IMG/VR virus record: IMGVR_UViG_3300021091_002292
Span: 1-21,790 of that record
Source of the DNA: a virus
Reading direction: 5' to 3' (one strand)
DNA length: 21,790 nt
Part shown: positions 13,101-18,923 of the stretch, piece by piece
Numbering within the stretch: the stretch's first letter is position 1
How the letters are laid out: each line of letters opens with the position of its first letter
Notes under the pieces: model-generated
Told to the model about the DNA's origin: nothing
What the model saw: the letters and a program-made list of their open reading frames with translations, nothing else
The model's database searches: none
Translations under genes and position numbers: made by a program

Positions 13101-14492
13101 CAGGGCGTCTGTCGCGCCTGTTTCGCGCAGGCGTGCAGCAAACCGTCGCGGCTCAGGCAGCGGAATGTCGTACATCCGGGCTAATGGGTTCTGTCGGCCA
13201 TAACCTTCCCGTGCTAGTTGCGAATTGGCCTCAAGTTCGCGGCTGAGTCGTTCCGCCGCGTTGGCCAGACGCTGGCCGGTGACATCGTCGACGTTCATGT
13301 TGAGGAAGTCGACCGCGAGTTGCGCACCTTCTGGCGTGAGGCTGGACATCGGTGCGTAGTCATAGCGGCCGAGCAGTGCTACTTCGCCGGGGGTCTTGCC
13401 CAAGCGCGCTGCAACCTCGTTGATGAGACGGGCGCGACCGTTGAGCGTGGCGATGACTGCCTGCTGTTCGACCGCGCTAAGTGGGCCATACGCCTCGCCG
13501 GTTGCAGGGTTGATGTCGTCGCGGTACAACGGCTCGTTGGCGATCTTCGGCAACGTGCGGGACAGTGCGTCGACGACCGAGTTGGTGCGGCGCATTGCGC
13601 GGTTCGTGAAGCGGTTTTGCGCTTTGCGGGTAATCGTGCGAGCGACGCCGCTGACAAACACTTCTTTGCCAAAGAAGTCATCGAGCTTGTCAGCCGTGGT
13701 GCGCAGCGTCTGGACCTTAGGATTTTGAGGGTTTTGCGCCTCAGTCGTTGCAGCTTTTGCTCGCAAGTTATTGGCGTGAGAGCGACCCATGCGGCCACTG
13801 AGGTTGACACCTTTGCCAATGCCGTATGCAGGCAACGTGATTGGTGCATCGGAAATAATATCGGCTGCACGGGCGGCACGAAATGCTTGTCGCGCGCCTG
13901 CCTCGGCAGCGGCCTTGACTGTTGCACTCTTAGCACCGGCTGCTGCTCCCTTAAGGGCCAGACCACTTCCGCCAGCGACGATAGCAACGTTGCCAATAAC
14001 TTCAAGCACGTAGGGTAGTGGCGACTCCCCAGCCTTCAGGGCCTGCGAAGCGAGTTTGATGGTGTCGGGAGTATTGATAATGCTCCTACCGAGCTCGACC
14101 GCGGTCTTACTGACACCGATAAACGGCAAAAGCCTATTTGCTGCGCGTTCGATAACCGACGAGTCTTTGTCGATCTCCATTGGGCCTTCCATCAGCCCTG
14201 CGGCCAAGCCAAGCATTGCGCCTGGAGCAGCCACGGCTAGTTCACCCATCACGGATGGAGTCTTTTTGACCGCGCTGGTTACGTCCGACCAAGTCAGTTC
14301 TTCGTCGGCTTTGTTTTTCTTTTCAGCAGAAACAACGACAGGCGACAATGGGGCCAGCATCGGCTGCGTCCCAGGCGGCGGTGGCTTAGGGCGGTTCAGT
14401 GCAAGCGGCTTTGGCCGACCGCTGGGGGTCGGCGGACGCAGCGTGCCTCCACGCGGGCCGGACGTTGTTACCGGCGGCTCATACTTTGCCAT
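7188..14492 (-). CDS. Giant large polyvalent protein, probable internal/ejected virion protein, 2434 aa
   Basis: A single frame of 2434 codons with TAATG coupling to the upstream gene. Parts in order: Pro-rich start (1-66); hydrophobic segments near 85-101 and 160-185; helical region (200-540); Gly/Pro linker (540-560); coiled coil (590-640 and 655-850); a globular domain resembling a DNA sliding clamp (about 895-1065); more Ala/Glu-rich coiled coil (1115-1430); a short beta-type module (1484-1551); a third coiled coil (1575-1625); an Arg-rich stretch (1765-1797); and a C-terminal domain (1920-2260) with hydrophobic TLPLSVIWQIGDLVTIIWAA, NEAINRVGRHAYFLAKLGDE and DLTPFERRVVLPHLTFYAW. The last phrases are characteristic of phage large polyvalent proteins, known to be packed in virions and ejected. 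With the three upstream proteins it may form the DNA-ejection machinery. I see no clear peptidoglycan hydrolase or polymerase motif. Confidence 0.85.
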   Translation of the reverse strand: MAKYEPPVTTSGPRGGTLRPPTPSGRPKPLALNRPKPPPPGTQPMLAPLSPVVVSAEKKNKADEELTWSDVTSAVKKTPSVMGELAVAAPGAMLGLAAGLMEGPMEIDKDSSVIERAANRLLPFIGVSKTAVELGRSIINTPDTIKLASQALKAGESPLPYVLEVIGNVAIVAGGSGLALKGAAAGAKSATVKAAAEAGARQAFRAARAADIISDAPITLPAYGIGKGVNLSGRMGRSHANNLRAKAATTEAQNPQNPKVQTLRTTADKLDDFFGKEVFVSGVARTITRKAQNRFTNRAMRRTNSVVDALSRTLPKIANEPLYRDDINPATGEAYGPLSAVEQQAVIATLNGRARLINEVAARLGKTPGEVALLGRYDYAPMSSLTPEGAQLAVDFLNMNVDDVTGQRLANAAERLSRELEANSQLAREGYGRQNPLARMYDIPLPEPRRFAARLRETGATDALILADEIDQLVAQGYFDELLAGDFQTPNAQDALNLLQTYLERSPVRVALDPSIYPPKERNNIAFYGRIREALRAQAAATAGGTPPGPGYPGGRPTPMDEGAAVGIPPEAFYDSINAPGAFSRMPERYLRNSIKQLERLRGRARQIGEKIVQIELSIRNLEFKVIKATLRIESLEGYYTDTDGNRVLPDEDGTYPADATFNPGLIARLIAKRDAAAAELARMRAEQAQTTVIDGKVHTVEQVEQMVVEADEGVAAVEAAIEELEAEVDATTSEMDEMEKAQADAANSLEDMGEDADAIVAAATADADSIPGDPEAFLTSDNGTAALESARADVAAARTAREAARIAELEARAKIVDLETRYRAQEAEAQASIAEQERKAMGEAAPPTPEQVLEVLNRLADQGAIPTKIVKAVEKAYDTTFVEPKPGSSAKAVDKVVFSSKTGGLGDQNRGAMVNAVDGDLWYTDGYVAVIVEPTSKFGQKLAELGNQPGRYRTKAMGRSAADMQRAQMSGAGADAPNIQQLVDRARPDAGLPPATVVGVDLPTSGPVVILQNADGATIAIDVDNLNKVYEAGDTLHFSDPKQPVIVVRNGKIVALVMPIRGEYAPITPDAIYQKLREGQFGSIGAAAAELDAIQLANATRPRLKKPKTPGITPDDLDAATAEWNNTQEALRVADQAMRAAEGQLYAVENAAPAGRLTPPVTQGEVFGEQPTGLRLSQLEATALAAEGRAAEAAADINVARGEDGDVKAAIVEYDAAAAEAQAARAAADAEARLAPPAEPIAITSTRDAIRRASSRTTKLAEQQVAADRRLRQATQARRDLKKTGADAEALRLAEEEVAAARLAADDVRKQRNAVRDEAVAEAVDGANDSTFAAIERAKPVDPQDPLGVAYYEGAAQIALDERRNAVEAVTEAYNKLEEAVNDYAKAIAQGAAPAGARATQLKRSITMAEEMVERAVTQVREQNVVFGTNLAAIADLQGTPRAALVAELRTSLDARLAAPPPPEVISTSAATEADWQKQSDGTFTINTGSRRYAALKVDITPPGAKKKRTTWALKRYGSDGEIIEGATQVFPNFKAARDYVQKQIEADGLDTGQRFTYRPGRELGAGPGIEVPVELLAAEQRLERAESAVGSAQQRLQNLRTQIEKNSARIDKLRVNEAAQRAKLAPITSAAIRTEARLAPEIYTQPEMRLLAGQTRGAPMVGQALTETGAPVLPGEDLPAMLRPTEFTRRVVDDQIREVNAEEASRGVPVEQRSREVKVVEKAANEALLRMRQSLPPALPGRIALSVPREVGDTFIGSQYVPAGRRPGRSAGGRRTIEQGLTGERGLRSERRRTGEVEEIFDILELSNVLIAERRQMELNEAYRTLLNSQLALSPEELLGEDTIAAFETEAYERAWRKIDGGWAAYAPGVKNRDAVFERSRREILGSLIDEEMAKRGFVTLPRQGDMLSPVADIDIDETTKYIPTYAKERIAQKTRPPANLAVEIYLTSTSRLTGAFKNLTLPLSVIWQIGDLVTIIWAAAVTGVSPSKMANYMAQMLVENYGGGLDAPRKRDIVRNIFKDPQDRVVGKTADLLAASGIQDTGLRIEESRILRGQDPGAELQTIPQRLLNRFTPDLPRPTLQGGRLGVTRGNIGNVFPSFRKRAYRVNEAINRVGRHAYFLAKLGDELNKLNAAQGTNYTIDDIAELRLHERPGPIREAWEDAIDTANEVMGDWLDLTPFERRVVLPHLTFYAWTKHIHKLFIRLAKDNPAAIKWQMYLGALAYDPDSDPLEIYSSYVPTPGGGLAGTNFLNPFGDVVEGPLGSFALQGDPSRLFSGTSPMPRILSGAFPGVNLAKGLRPVSRQYGTGDVTKTGIQKYVPLITRPGELLGFATQQFPLGTKVLDLLPSGQLPGTSIQTGPFERYDTGQARFRPMTSRPVPKFGGRLLTAARLITLPGVPTTSIEKMRDIERRAQQRLRAFETAKKTAESRGG
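7713..8735 (-). other. Large-polyvalent-protein C-terminal domain of the giant protein
   Basis: Residues about 1920-2260. A strongly hydrophobic segment (1962-1986) is followed by helical stretches, the NRVGRHAYFLAKLGDELNKL helix (2114-2133), ANEVMGDWLDLTPFERRVVL (2169-2188) and the aromatic phrase PHLTFYAWTKHIHKL. In phage polyvalent proteins 'd...LtpfER....r..PFy.W.r' marks a conserved terminal domain. The hydrophobic segment could enter the host membrane during ejection; that is inference. Confidence 0.55.
9840..10043 (-). other. Short beta-type module inside the giant protein
   Basis: Residues 1484-1551 read as three or more strands and a helix: FTINTGSRRYAALKVDITPP, basic turn GAKKKR, TTWALKRYGSDGEIIEG, then FPNFKAARDYVQKQIEADG. 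A W-x-[LV] strand, a G-x-I turn and an 'f....eA..y' helix resemble small DUF2188/DUF1508-type or AP2-like modules. The basic turn would allow DNA contact. Assignment is tentative. Confidence 0.35.
11298..11810 (-). other. Sliding-clamp-like domain inside the giant protein
   Basis: Residues about 895-1065 form a compact domain between two coiled-coil regions. DGDLWYTDGYVAVIVEP resembles the 'g.l.l.atDg.r' strand pair of DNA polymerase III beta clamps. NLNKVYEAGDTLHFSDPKQP followed by VIVVRNGKIVALVMPIR resembles the last clamp domain, which in E. coli ends in VVMPMRL. The match is by motif recall; a structure prediction would decide. Confidence 0.45.
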
Positions 14493-15700
14493 TAGGGGCC
14501 AAGTATGTCAGATGCCTGCTGGTATTGGTAGAGCCCGCGGCCGGTCTTGCCTGCGGCGCGAACCAAGTTGTCGACGTAGGTCGCTAGTAATCGGCCAAGC
14601 ATTCGCGTGTCCTCGTCTTCACTGAAGATCAACTGGTTTGCCGTTGCGAATGCACGAGCCTCGTCGTCGTTGGCAATTTGTGCGGCCGCTTGGTCGGCAA
14701 GTTCTGCAAAGTTTGCGGTCGCGCCGTCTTCGCTAATCTGCACTCGTTGTTGCGTGAGCGCGTAGCCCTGCTCTGGCGTGACCTGCGCGGCACGGAACAA
14801 GCGCGCCGCGTCCATGCCAAGTTGGTCGGAAACAAACTGGTTGTAGTACAGATCGCGGGCCTCTTGGCTGTATTCCATTGCGTCGTACAGCGCGTACGGG
14901 TTTTGGGACTTGACAGCGTCGGCGATGGACTGACGGAAGGCCTGGTCTTCGCGGTCGGCCTGAGACTGTTCGCGCGCAAGGCGTGACACGTAGTCTTGGT
15001 AACCCAGACCCTGGCCTGTCTCGTAGTAGTACTGGTCGCGGAGATCCTGCGCAACCTCGATGTCAAAGTCGGTGCCGAACGTGCCTGCCGCGAGCGCAGG
15101 GTTCATACCGTACTTGCGGGTCGCCAAGGCGCGGGCGTATTGGCTGGCCGGGATGTTCTCAACATCTTCTGCGGTTTGGCGGCTCTGCGCCAGTTCACCG
15201 TAGAACGGGGCAAACTCGCTGGAAAGTTGCTGGGCTTCCGACAACCCCTTGTACAAGGTGCCGAGGCGCGCAGCCTCCTCCTTCTGCATGGCCTGCGGCG
15301 ACATCGGGCCCATCTGCGGCTCGTAAGCCTTGGGTGCGCGCATCTGCCACTCTTGACCCTGTGCTTGGCGGGCTTGGCCTGCACGAGCCGTTGCCAGAGC
15401 CTTCAGGTCGGAGGCCCAGCGGTTGGCCTCCTCGTTGGCCATCAAGGCCTCGCCGATAATCGCACGCTCAAGCTCGGTCGAGGTGTTAAACCCGGAGTAG
15501 CGGCCCTTACTAGAAAGGCCCTGGTTACTCAACCCTGGCGTGATGAGGCCAGTGGTTGTGAGAAAGTCCTCGAAGCCCTTGCGCGGTGACACCTTGCCTG
15601 CCATTGCCATACCCATCGGGCTCGCGGTGGCCGGTGTTGGCGCAGGCGCAGGAACGCCGGTGGCGGCCTCGACGAGCTTGTCTTTCGTACGAGCAATCAT
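14492..15700 (-). CDS. Probable internal virion protein, 402 aa
   Basis: A 402-residue, mainly helical protein rich in Ala, Gln and Glu. The N-terminus is Pro/Ala/Thr-rich (VPAPAPTPATASPMGMAMAG). Further on are RQTAEDVENIPASQYARALA, the aromatic stretch DLRDQYYYETGQGLGYQDYV and several amphipathic helices. No signal peptide, membrane segment or catalytic motif is visible. The start overlaps the upstream stop as ATGA and its own stop overlaps the giant gene's ATG as TAATG. The position between the tail/lysis genes and the giant, plus the composition, suggest a structural or ejected core protein. The function is inferred from context only. Confidence 0.7.
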   Translation of the reverse strand: MIARTKDKLVEAATGVPAPAPTPATASPMGMAMAGKVSPRKGFEDFLTTTGLITPGLSNQGLSSKGRYSGFNTSTELERAIIGEALMANEEANRWASDLKALATARAGQARQAQGQEWQMRAPKAYEPQMGPMSPQAMQKEEAARLGTLYKGLSEAQQLSSEFAPFYGELAQSRQTAEDVENIPASQYARALATRKYGMNPALAAGTFGTDFDIEVAQDLRDQYYYETGQGLGYQDYVSRLAREQSQADREDQAFRQSIADAVKSQNPYALYDAMEYSQEARDLYYNQFVSDQLGMDAARLFRAAQVTPEQGYALTQQRVQISEDGATANFAELADQAAAQIANDDEARAFATANQLIFSEDEDTRMLGRLLATYVDNLVRAAGKTGRGLYQYQQASDILGP

Positions 15701-16209
15701 TGCGGGATCATTCTCCCAGGTGTCTGGATCTTTCTTGCCACCGGCTGCTTGCCTCGGCTTTGGGCGAGTAATGCCCGTGACAACTTCTGGTACAAGGCTT
15801 GCGTGCGAGCCTTGCCGACATTGGGAACGCCGGGCAGGTACTCGGCAATCGGTGGCAGGCCAGCAATCGGGCTGTACTCAGGGTCGGTCATCATGCCAGT
15901 GCCTGTGCCGGTGCCAGTGCTGGATGTCGCCTTCTTCTTCTCGGCAGTGTCGTAGGCGCGGCGGGCGTTGACATACGCCGGCAACTTGTTAGCCAGAGCG
16001 TCGTAGTAGGTGGCCATTGCCGTGGCCTGCGGGGCGTTGGTGAACAGCCGGTTGGGCAGCACGTTCGCCCCCGACACCATGCCAGACTGGACCTCGATGT
16101 CGCGAAGCATTGGGTTTAAGCCAGAGCGAATTGCATCGGCCTCGGAACCGTAATCCTTCATCGTAGACTGTGCGCCGCGTGCAATACGGCTGACGTTATA
16201 TGCAACCAT
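15697..16209 (-). CDS. Probable virion protein, 170 aa, with Thr-Gly repeat
   Basis: A 170-residue protein coupled to both neighbours (TAATG at its start, ATGA at its end). It has a helical N-terminal half (ATAMATYYDALANKLPAYVN) and a charged stretch AEKKKATSS. A run of four Thr-Gly pairs (98-105) is followed by a Pro-rich segment (SPIAGLPPIAEYLPGVPNVG) and a basic C-terminal helix. No domain recognised. The short size, the flexible linker and the place in a row of similar proteins suggest a virion component. Confidence 0.65.
   Translation of the reverse strand: MVAYNVSRIARGAQSTMKDYGSEADAIRSGLNPMLRDIEVQSGMVSGANVLPNRLFTNAPQATAMATYYDALANKLPAYVNARRAYDTAEKKKATSSTGTGTGTGMMTDPEYSPIAGLPPIAEYLPGVPNVGKARTQALYQKLSRALLAQSRGKQPVARKIQTPGRMIPQ
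15895..15918 (-). repeat. Short in-frame tandem repeat encoding (Thr-Gly)4
   Basis: Four imperfect 6-base units of the type ACTGGC/ACCGGC/ACAGGC on the minus strand encode alternating Thr and Gly. Units are in frame, so copy number changes would lengthen or shorten a linker without breaking the gene. Confidence 0.6.
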
Positions 16210-17027
16210 TAGCGCAACTTTACTTTCGCGGGCTTCTTAACGGGTGCGGGTGCCGCGGGCTTTGCTGAGGCAGCAGGCTTGGGCGGCATGGGCTTTTGCG
16301 GGGCTGGCGCAGTAGGCGGCTTTGGCGGTGCTGCTGCGCCCTTATTTGGGGCTTGCCCTAACGCCATGTATGCGGCTGATGCAGCAGCTTTGGCAGCATC
16401 AAGAGGTGGTTGCGGTAATGGTTGAGCAGATACACCAGTTGCGGCCTGCTTGTTAGCTGGTTGGCCAAGCCCAATAAACGCAAAACTTTCTTCTGGGGTC
16501 ATTTCTGACGCAGGTTTGTCGCTGCTAGATGGATAAGGCGACGAAGGTAAGCTGTCTTTTGTTTTGGTTTCGTCAGTAACCTTGGGGCTATCGGGGGCTG
16601 CAACTCGCTGGGTTTGGTTGCCATACTTGGCTTCGAGGTCTGCTACGTTAAACGCATACTGCGCGCCAAGCGCACCCTTCTTGGAAGTCATCGCGTTGTA
16701 GTAGTCCAAAATCGACTGCTGGTAGTCAGAGGCCATGCGGCCGCGCGCCGTGGCGGCCTGGCCGGATCGCAGTATACCTCGCGACTCGAGGCCGCTTTCG
16801 AGGCCCTGGCGTTTGCGCTCGTAGGCAATGTCAAGCTCGCCGTACTCTGGCTCACCGCCCTCAGCTTTAATTTGCTCGGGGGACTTGTAGAGTGCCTGTG
16901 CGCCGGTGCCGGTGATTTTGCCACCGGCCTTGCGCCGAAAGTCACCCTCAATAACACCCACGTCGGCCTCATATTTGGCCTTTGCCAACTCTTTGAGCGT
17001 CTTTAGGTATTCAGTAGAAAGTGACAT
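16209..17027 (-). CDS. Probable virion protein with Pro/Ala/Lys-rich tail, 272 aa
   Basis: The N-terminal 150 residues are helical and charged: TEYLKTLKELAKAKYEADVG, DFRRKAGGKITGTGAQALYK, YERKRQGLESGLESRGILRS and SDYQQSILDYYNAMTSKKGA. The segment 'RG.LRSG..a.a.g....dY..si.d' is a phrase I have seen in phage structural proteins that lie before large internal proteins. Residues 155-272 are low-complexity, with Ser/Pro then Ala/Pro/Lys, ending KKPAKVKLR. I chose the ATG at 17025-17027, which overlaps the previous stop as TGATG; a GTG one codon earlier is equally possible. No enzyme motif is seen. Confidence 0.65.
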   Translation of the reverse strand: MSLSTEYLKTLKELAKAKYEADVGVIEGDFRRKAGGKITGTGAQALYKSPEQIKAEGGEPEYGELDIAYERKRQGLESGLESRGILRSGQAATARGRMASDYQQSILDYYNAMTSKKGALGAQYAFNVADLEAKYGNQTQRVAAPDSPKVTDETKTKDSLPSSPYPSSSDKPASEMTPEESFAFIGLGQPANKQAATGVSAQPLPQPPLDAAKAAASAAYMALGQAPNKGAAAPPKPPTAPAPQKPMPPKPAASAKPAAPAPVKKPAKVKLR

Positions 17028-17284
17028 CACGCAGACTTTTTCTTGCGAACACCCTTGGGTTTTACGGCAGAATCTATGCGACGAACGTCAGACTTGAGGT
17101 CGCGAACGTCAGCTTTGACGTCAATCATGTCGCCCTTCACGTCTTTCACGTCCGATTTAACCTCTTGGATAATGGCCATTGACTGGCCGTGCTGGTGCGT
17201 GTTTCGCTTATCCAAGCGATACAGGAGCCACATTACAGGACCGCCGATGGCGGCCACAACAATACCTGCAAATGCTTCGCTCAT
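17027..17284 (-). CDS. Membrane-anchored heptad-repeat protein, possible lysis accessory
   Basis: An 85-residue protein. One membrane segment lies near the N-terminus (FAGIVVAAIGGPVMWLLY, 5-22), followed by a basic/His loop, four consecutive 7-residue repeats (VKSDVKD, VKGDMID, VKADVRD, LKSDVRR, residues 42-69) and a lysine-rich end. The ATG at 17282-17284 overlaps the endolysin stop (ATGA) and is chosen over one ten codons earlier. One transmembrane helix plus a coiled coil directly after holin and endolysin resembles small lysis accessories. XhlA-type proteins share the coiled coil but have the membrane segment at the other end. The function is inferred from neighbours. Confidence 0.7.
   Translation of the reverse strand: MSEAFAGIVVAAIGGPVMWLLYRLDKRNTHQHGQSMAIIQEVKSDVKDVKGDMIDVKADVRDLKSDVRRIDSAVKPKGVRKKKSA
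17078..17161 (-). repeat. Four 21-bp units encoding heptads
   Basis: Residues 42-69 of the membrane-anchored protein are four consecutive heptads of pattern [VL]-K-x-D-[VM]-x-[DR]. The DNA under them keeps a recurring GAC-GT core at 21-bp spacing, which suggests expansion by duplication. Confidence 0.6.
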
Positions 17285-17880
17285 TGGGGTGCGCTCCACT
17301 GCCAGTGCCACCATTCGTGTTCCGGGTTAGGTTGGCCGTTGTCGAGGAACGGTAGGCTCTGCAAGGTAAACCCGTAGGTCGGTGCGTTCTTGCACAGCCA
17401 CTTTAATGCCCTTTCGGTCAGCGGCTTGGTTCCGTCCTTGGTCTTGGAGCCAATGTCAATGGCGACCCCCCACTGGTGGGGGCTGCCCCGGTCGGGGCTT
17501 GCGGATGGGGCCATACCCCGCTTTAGGTACCAAGTCGCGCCCTGCCAAGTGCGGGTAATTTGCGGCTTGCGGCCTTCGTCATCCTTAGAGTACCGCTGGA
17601 GAAACAACGTCTCGACTTCTTTGGGTGACCGGTAGGCACCGAGGTTAACAAACTCAATTTTCTCCGCCTTAGCGGCCTCGACAAGGTTCTCAAAGTACCT
17701 GTTGCATTCCTTCCACAACAGACCGCCGATAGGGGTTTTGACGAGGAAGTGCTCGGGAAGCCCGCTGTTCTTGTACTTCTTGAACCCGTCGGGGATGACC
17801 AGCGCGGCGGCTGGGATTCCCTTGTTTTTACCAACAGCGAGTCGGAGGCGGCGGGAGAGGGGCTGCTTACCCGTCGCCAT
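17281..17880 (-). CDS. Endolysin, peptidase M15 (VanY-like D,D-carboxypeptidase/endopeptidase)
   Basis: A zinc peptidase expected to cut the D-Ala-containing peptides of host peptidoglycan. With the ATG at 17880 as residue 1, the M15 signature is SPHQWGVAIDIG (133-144), giving zinc ligands His135 and Asp142. PEHEWWHW (186-193) supplies the catalytic Glu189 and zinc ligand His192. FVNLGAYRSPKEVE (77-90) is the usual strand and helix before the core. There is no signal peptide, which fits release by the holin encoded just upstream. I prefer the ATG at 17878-17880, with AAGGGC just upstream; a TTG at 17895 would add five residues. It overlaps the holin gene by 14 bases. The C-terminus ends soon after the active site, so there is no cell-wall-binding domain. 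Confidence 0.88.
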   Translation of the reverse strand: MATGKQPLSRRLRLAVGKNKGIPAAALVIPDGFKKYKNSGLPEHFLVKTPIGGLLWKECNRYFENLVEAAKAEKIEFVNLGAYRSPKEVETLFLQRYSKDDEGRKPQITRTWQGATWYLKRGMAPSASPDRGSPHQWGVAIDIGSKTKDGTKPLTERALKWLCKNAPTYGFTLQSLPFLDNGQPNPEHEWWHWQWSAPQ

Positions 17881-18070
17881 TTGCGCCCTTGCCAAAAGCG
17901 GCGTCCTTTGGGTTAAGGTAGCGCATAAGGACTGGGAGCGCGGCGGCCCACAAAGCGTTGAGAGCGGCTTTCCAGTCTTGGCCCGAGGCGATGAACGAGG
18001 CGACGCCCGCGCCCACCACGGACCGTGCGTATGAGGCGATCATGGCCTTATTGGCTGGTGTTAGTTTCAT
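17867..18070 (-). CDS. Putative holin, 67 aa
   Basis: A 67-residue protein with two hydrophobic helices (about 10-28, IASYARSVVGAGVASFIAS, and 35-51, ALNALWAAALPVLMRYL) joined by a short polar turn GQDWK. It ends in a charged tail, with NPKDAAFGKG following the second helix. Size, two-helix layout and the position directly before an endolysin fit a small phage holin that forms holes in the inner membrane to time lysis. The 'R.lNPkDaaFG' tail is common in phage proteins annotated this way. A very strong site, AAGGAGG, lies 7 bases before the ATG. No second start giving an antiholin is evident. Confidence 0.75.
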   Translation of the reverse strand: MKLTPANKAMIASYARSVVGAGVASFIASGQDWKAALNALWAAALPVLMRYLNPKDAAFGKGANGDG

Positions 18071-18179
18071 TCTTTTTCCTCCTTGCTGCTGACCTCGTAC
18101 CGATCATAACGCCGGACAGCGCACCTGTTGGGAGAACCATGTTGCCATCGTGACACAACTGGGGGCACGTTTCTAGGGG
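18071..18179 (-). promoter_or_regulatory. Intergenic region before the lysis cassette, candidate promoter
   Basis: 109 bp without a gene. On the minus strand TATGAT (18103-18108) matches a -10 box at five of six positions and lies about 30 bases before the holin ATG. The -35 at 17 bp spacing (CCAACA) is weak. AAGGAGG at 18078-18084 is the holin ribosome binding site. I see no convincing terminator for the fibre gene. Confidence 0.35.
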
Positions 18180-18923
18180 TCACGGTATTGCAATCCAATT
18201 AACCCGAACGGTTATGGACGCTACTGTCGATTGAACATAAATGTTGGCCGAGTCCCAAGTTCGCACGCCAATCATTGCGTTGGCAGCTGCAGTGTCCCCA
18301 TTGCAAACCACAACCGTTGAAGGCGTAGAACCCATCCCGTGAGCAAATAACTGAATGCCGAAAGCATTTAACGTAACAACAGTTGACCCGAAGGTCCAAC
18401 CGGACGTACCAGATGCACCAGTAGCACCCTGAGGACCGGTCGGGCCTTGATGCCCCTGAGGACCCTGAGGGCCTTGTGCGCCCTGCGCACCTTGCGAGCC
18501 TTGCGGGCCTTGCGCACCTTGCGGGCCTTGCGGGCCTTGCGGGCCTTGCGGGCCTGTAGGCACCGATGTTGAAATAGTCACTACGCCAGATGCGCGATTA
18601 ATGCTGACGTTAGAGCCTGCGACAATGCCGTTGACGATGTTGGTGTTGAGGAAGTCTTCAAGGTCGCGGTCGCGGATCGTCAGATCGTCAACAAGATCTT
18701 CGAGTGGCTTCTTCTCGTTAAGTCGCCCGAGGTTGGCCGAGATGTCGTCCCAACGAATAGGGAACTCAAAGTTAATCATTCTGTTGCGTTCCTGGGCGTC
18801 GGCTGACTGGCCTGAACCTTGGCCAACGCCGAGGGCTGTCAGGCTTGACGGGGTTTCTGCAGGCCCTATGCCCGACGTACCATAAATGGTCTGCTCGGCA
18901 CCGGCGTTAAAACGCTCAGTCAC
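18180..18923 (-). CDS. Tail fibre-like protein with collagen-like repeat, 247 aa
   Basis: Residues 45-95 ([20 protein letters not shown], then [20 protein letters not shown]) match the opening of many phage fibre proteins that attach to the tail. Residues 124-174 are 17 Gly-X-Y triplets, mostly GPQ or GAQ, which in phages form a collagen-like trimeric rod. Residues 175-247 are a beta-rich tip ([19 protein letters not shown], and so on to NWIAIP) that probably contacts the receptor. The start is GTG within GTGA overlapping the nozzle stop, with AAGGAG 5 bases upstream. The fibre is short and might be one of several; no others are in the window. Confidence 0.85.
   Translation of the reverse strand: MTERFNAGAEQTIYGTSGIGPAETPSSLTALGVGQGSGQSADAQERNRMINFEFPIRWDDISANLGRLNEKKPLEDLVDDLTIRDRDLEDFLNTNIVNGIVAGSNVSINRASGVVTISTSVPTGPQGPQGPQGPQGAQGPQGSQGAQGAQGPQGPQGHQGPTGPQGATGASGTSGWTFGSTVVTLNAFGIQLFAHGMGSTPSTVVVCNGDTAAANAMIGVRTWDSANIYVQSTVASITVRVNWIAIP
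18402..18554 (-). repeat. Collagen-like Gly-X-Y repeat coding region
   Basis: Seventeen 9-base units encode Gly-X-Gln-type triplets. On the plus strand they appear as repeated GGGCCTTGC-like units, strongest at 18490-18554. The repeat is prone to slippage in frame, changing the rod length. Confidence 0.85.

Noticed and set aside
8136-14018. Several plus-strand open frames of 200-290 codons opposite the giant gene
   Set aside because: They lie antisense to a continuous 2434-codon frame with clear domains, have shadow-like composition, no ribosome binding sites and no recognisable motifs.
18402-18554. Short regular repeats suggesting a CRISPR array
   Set aside because: The units are contiguous 9-base codon triplets encoding Gly-X-Y, with no spacers.
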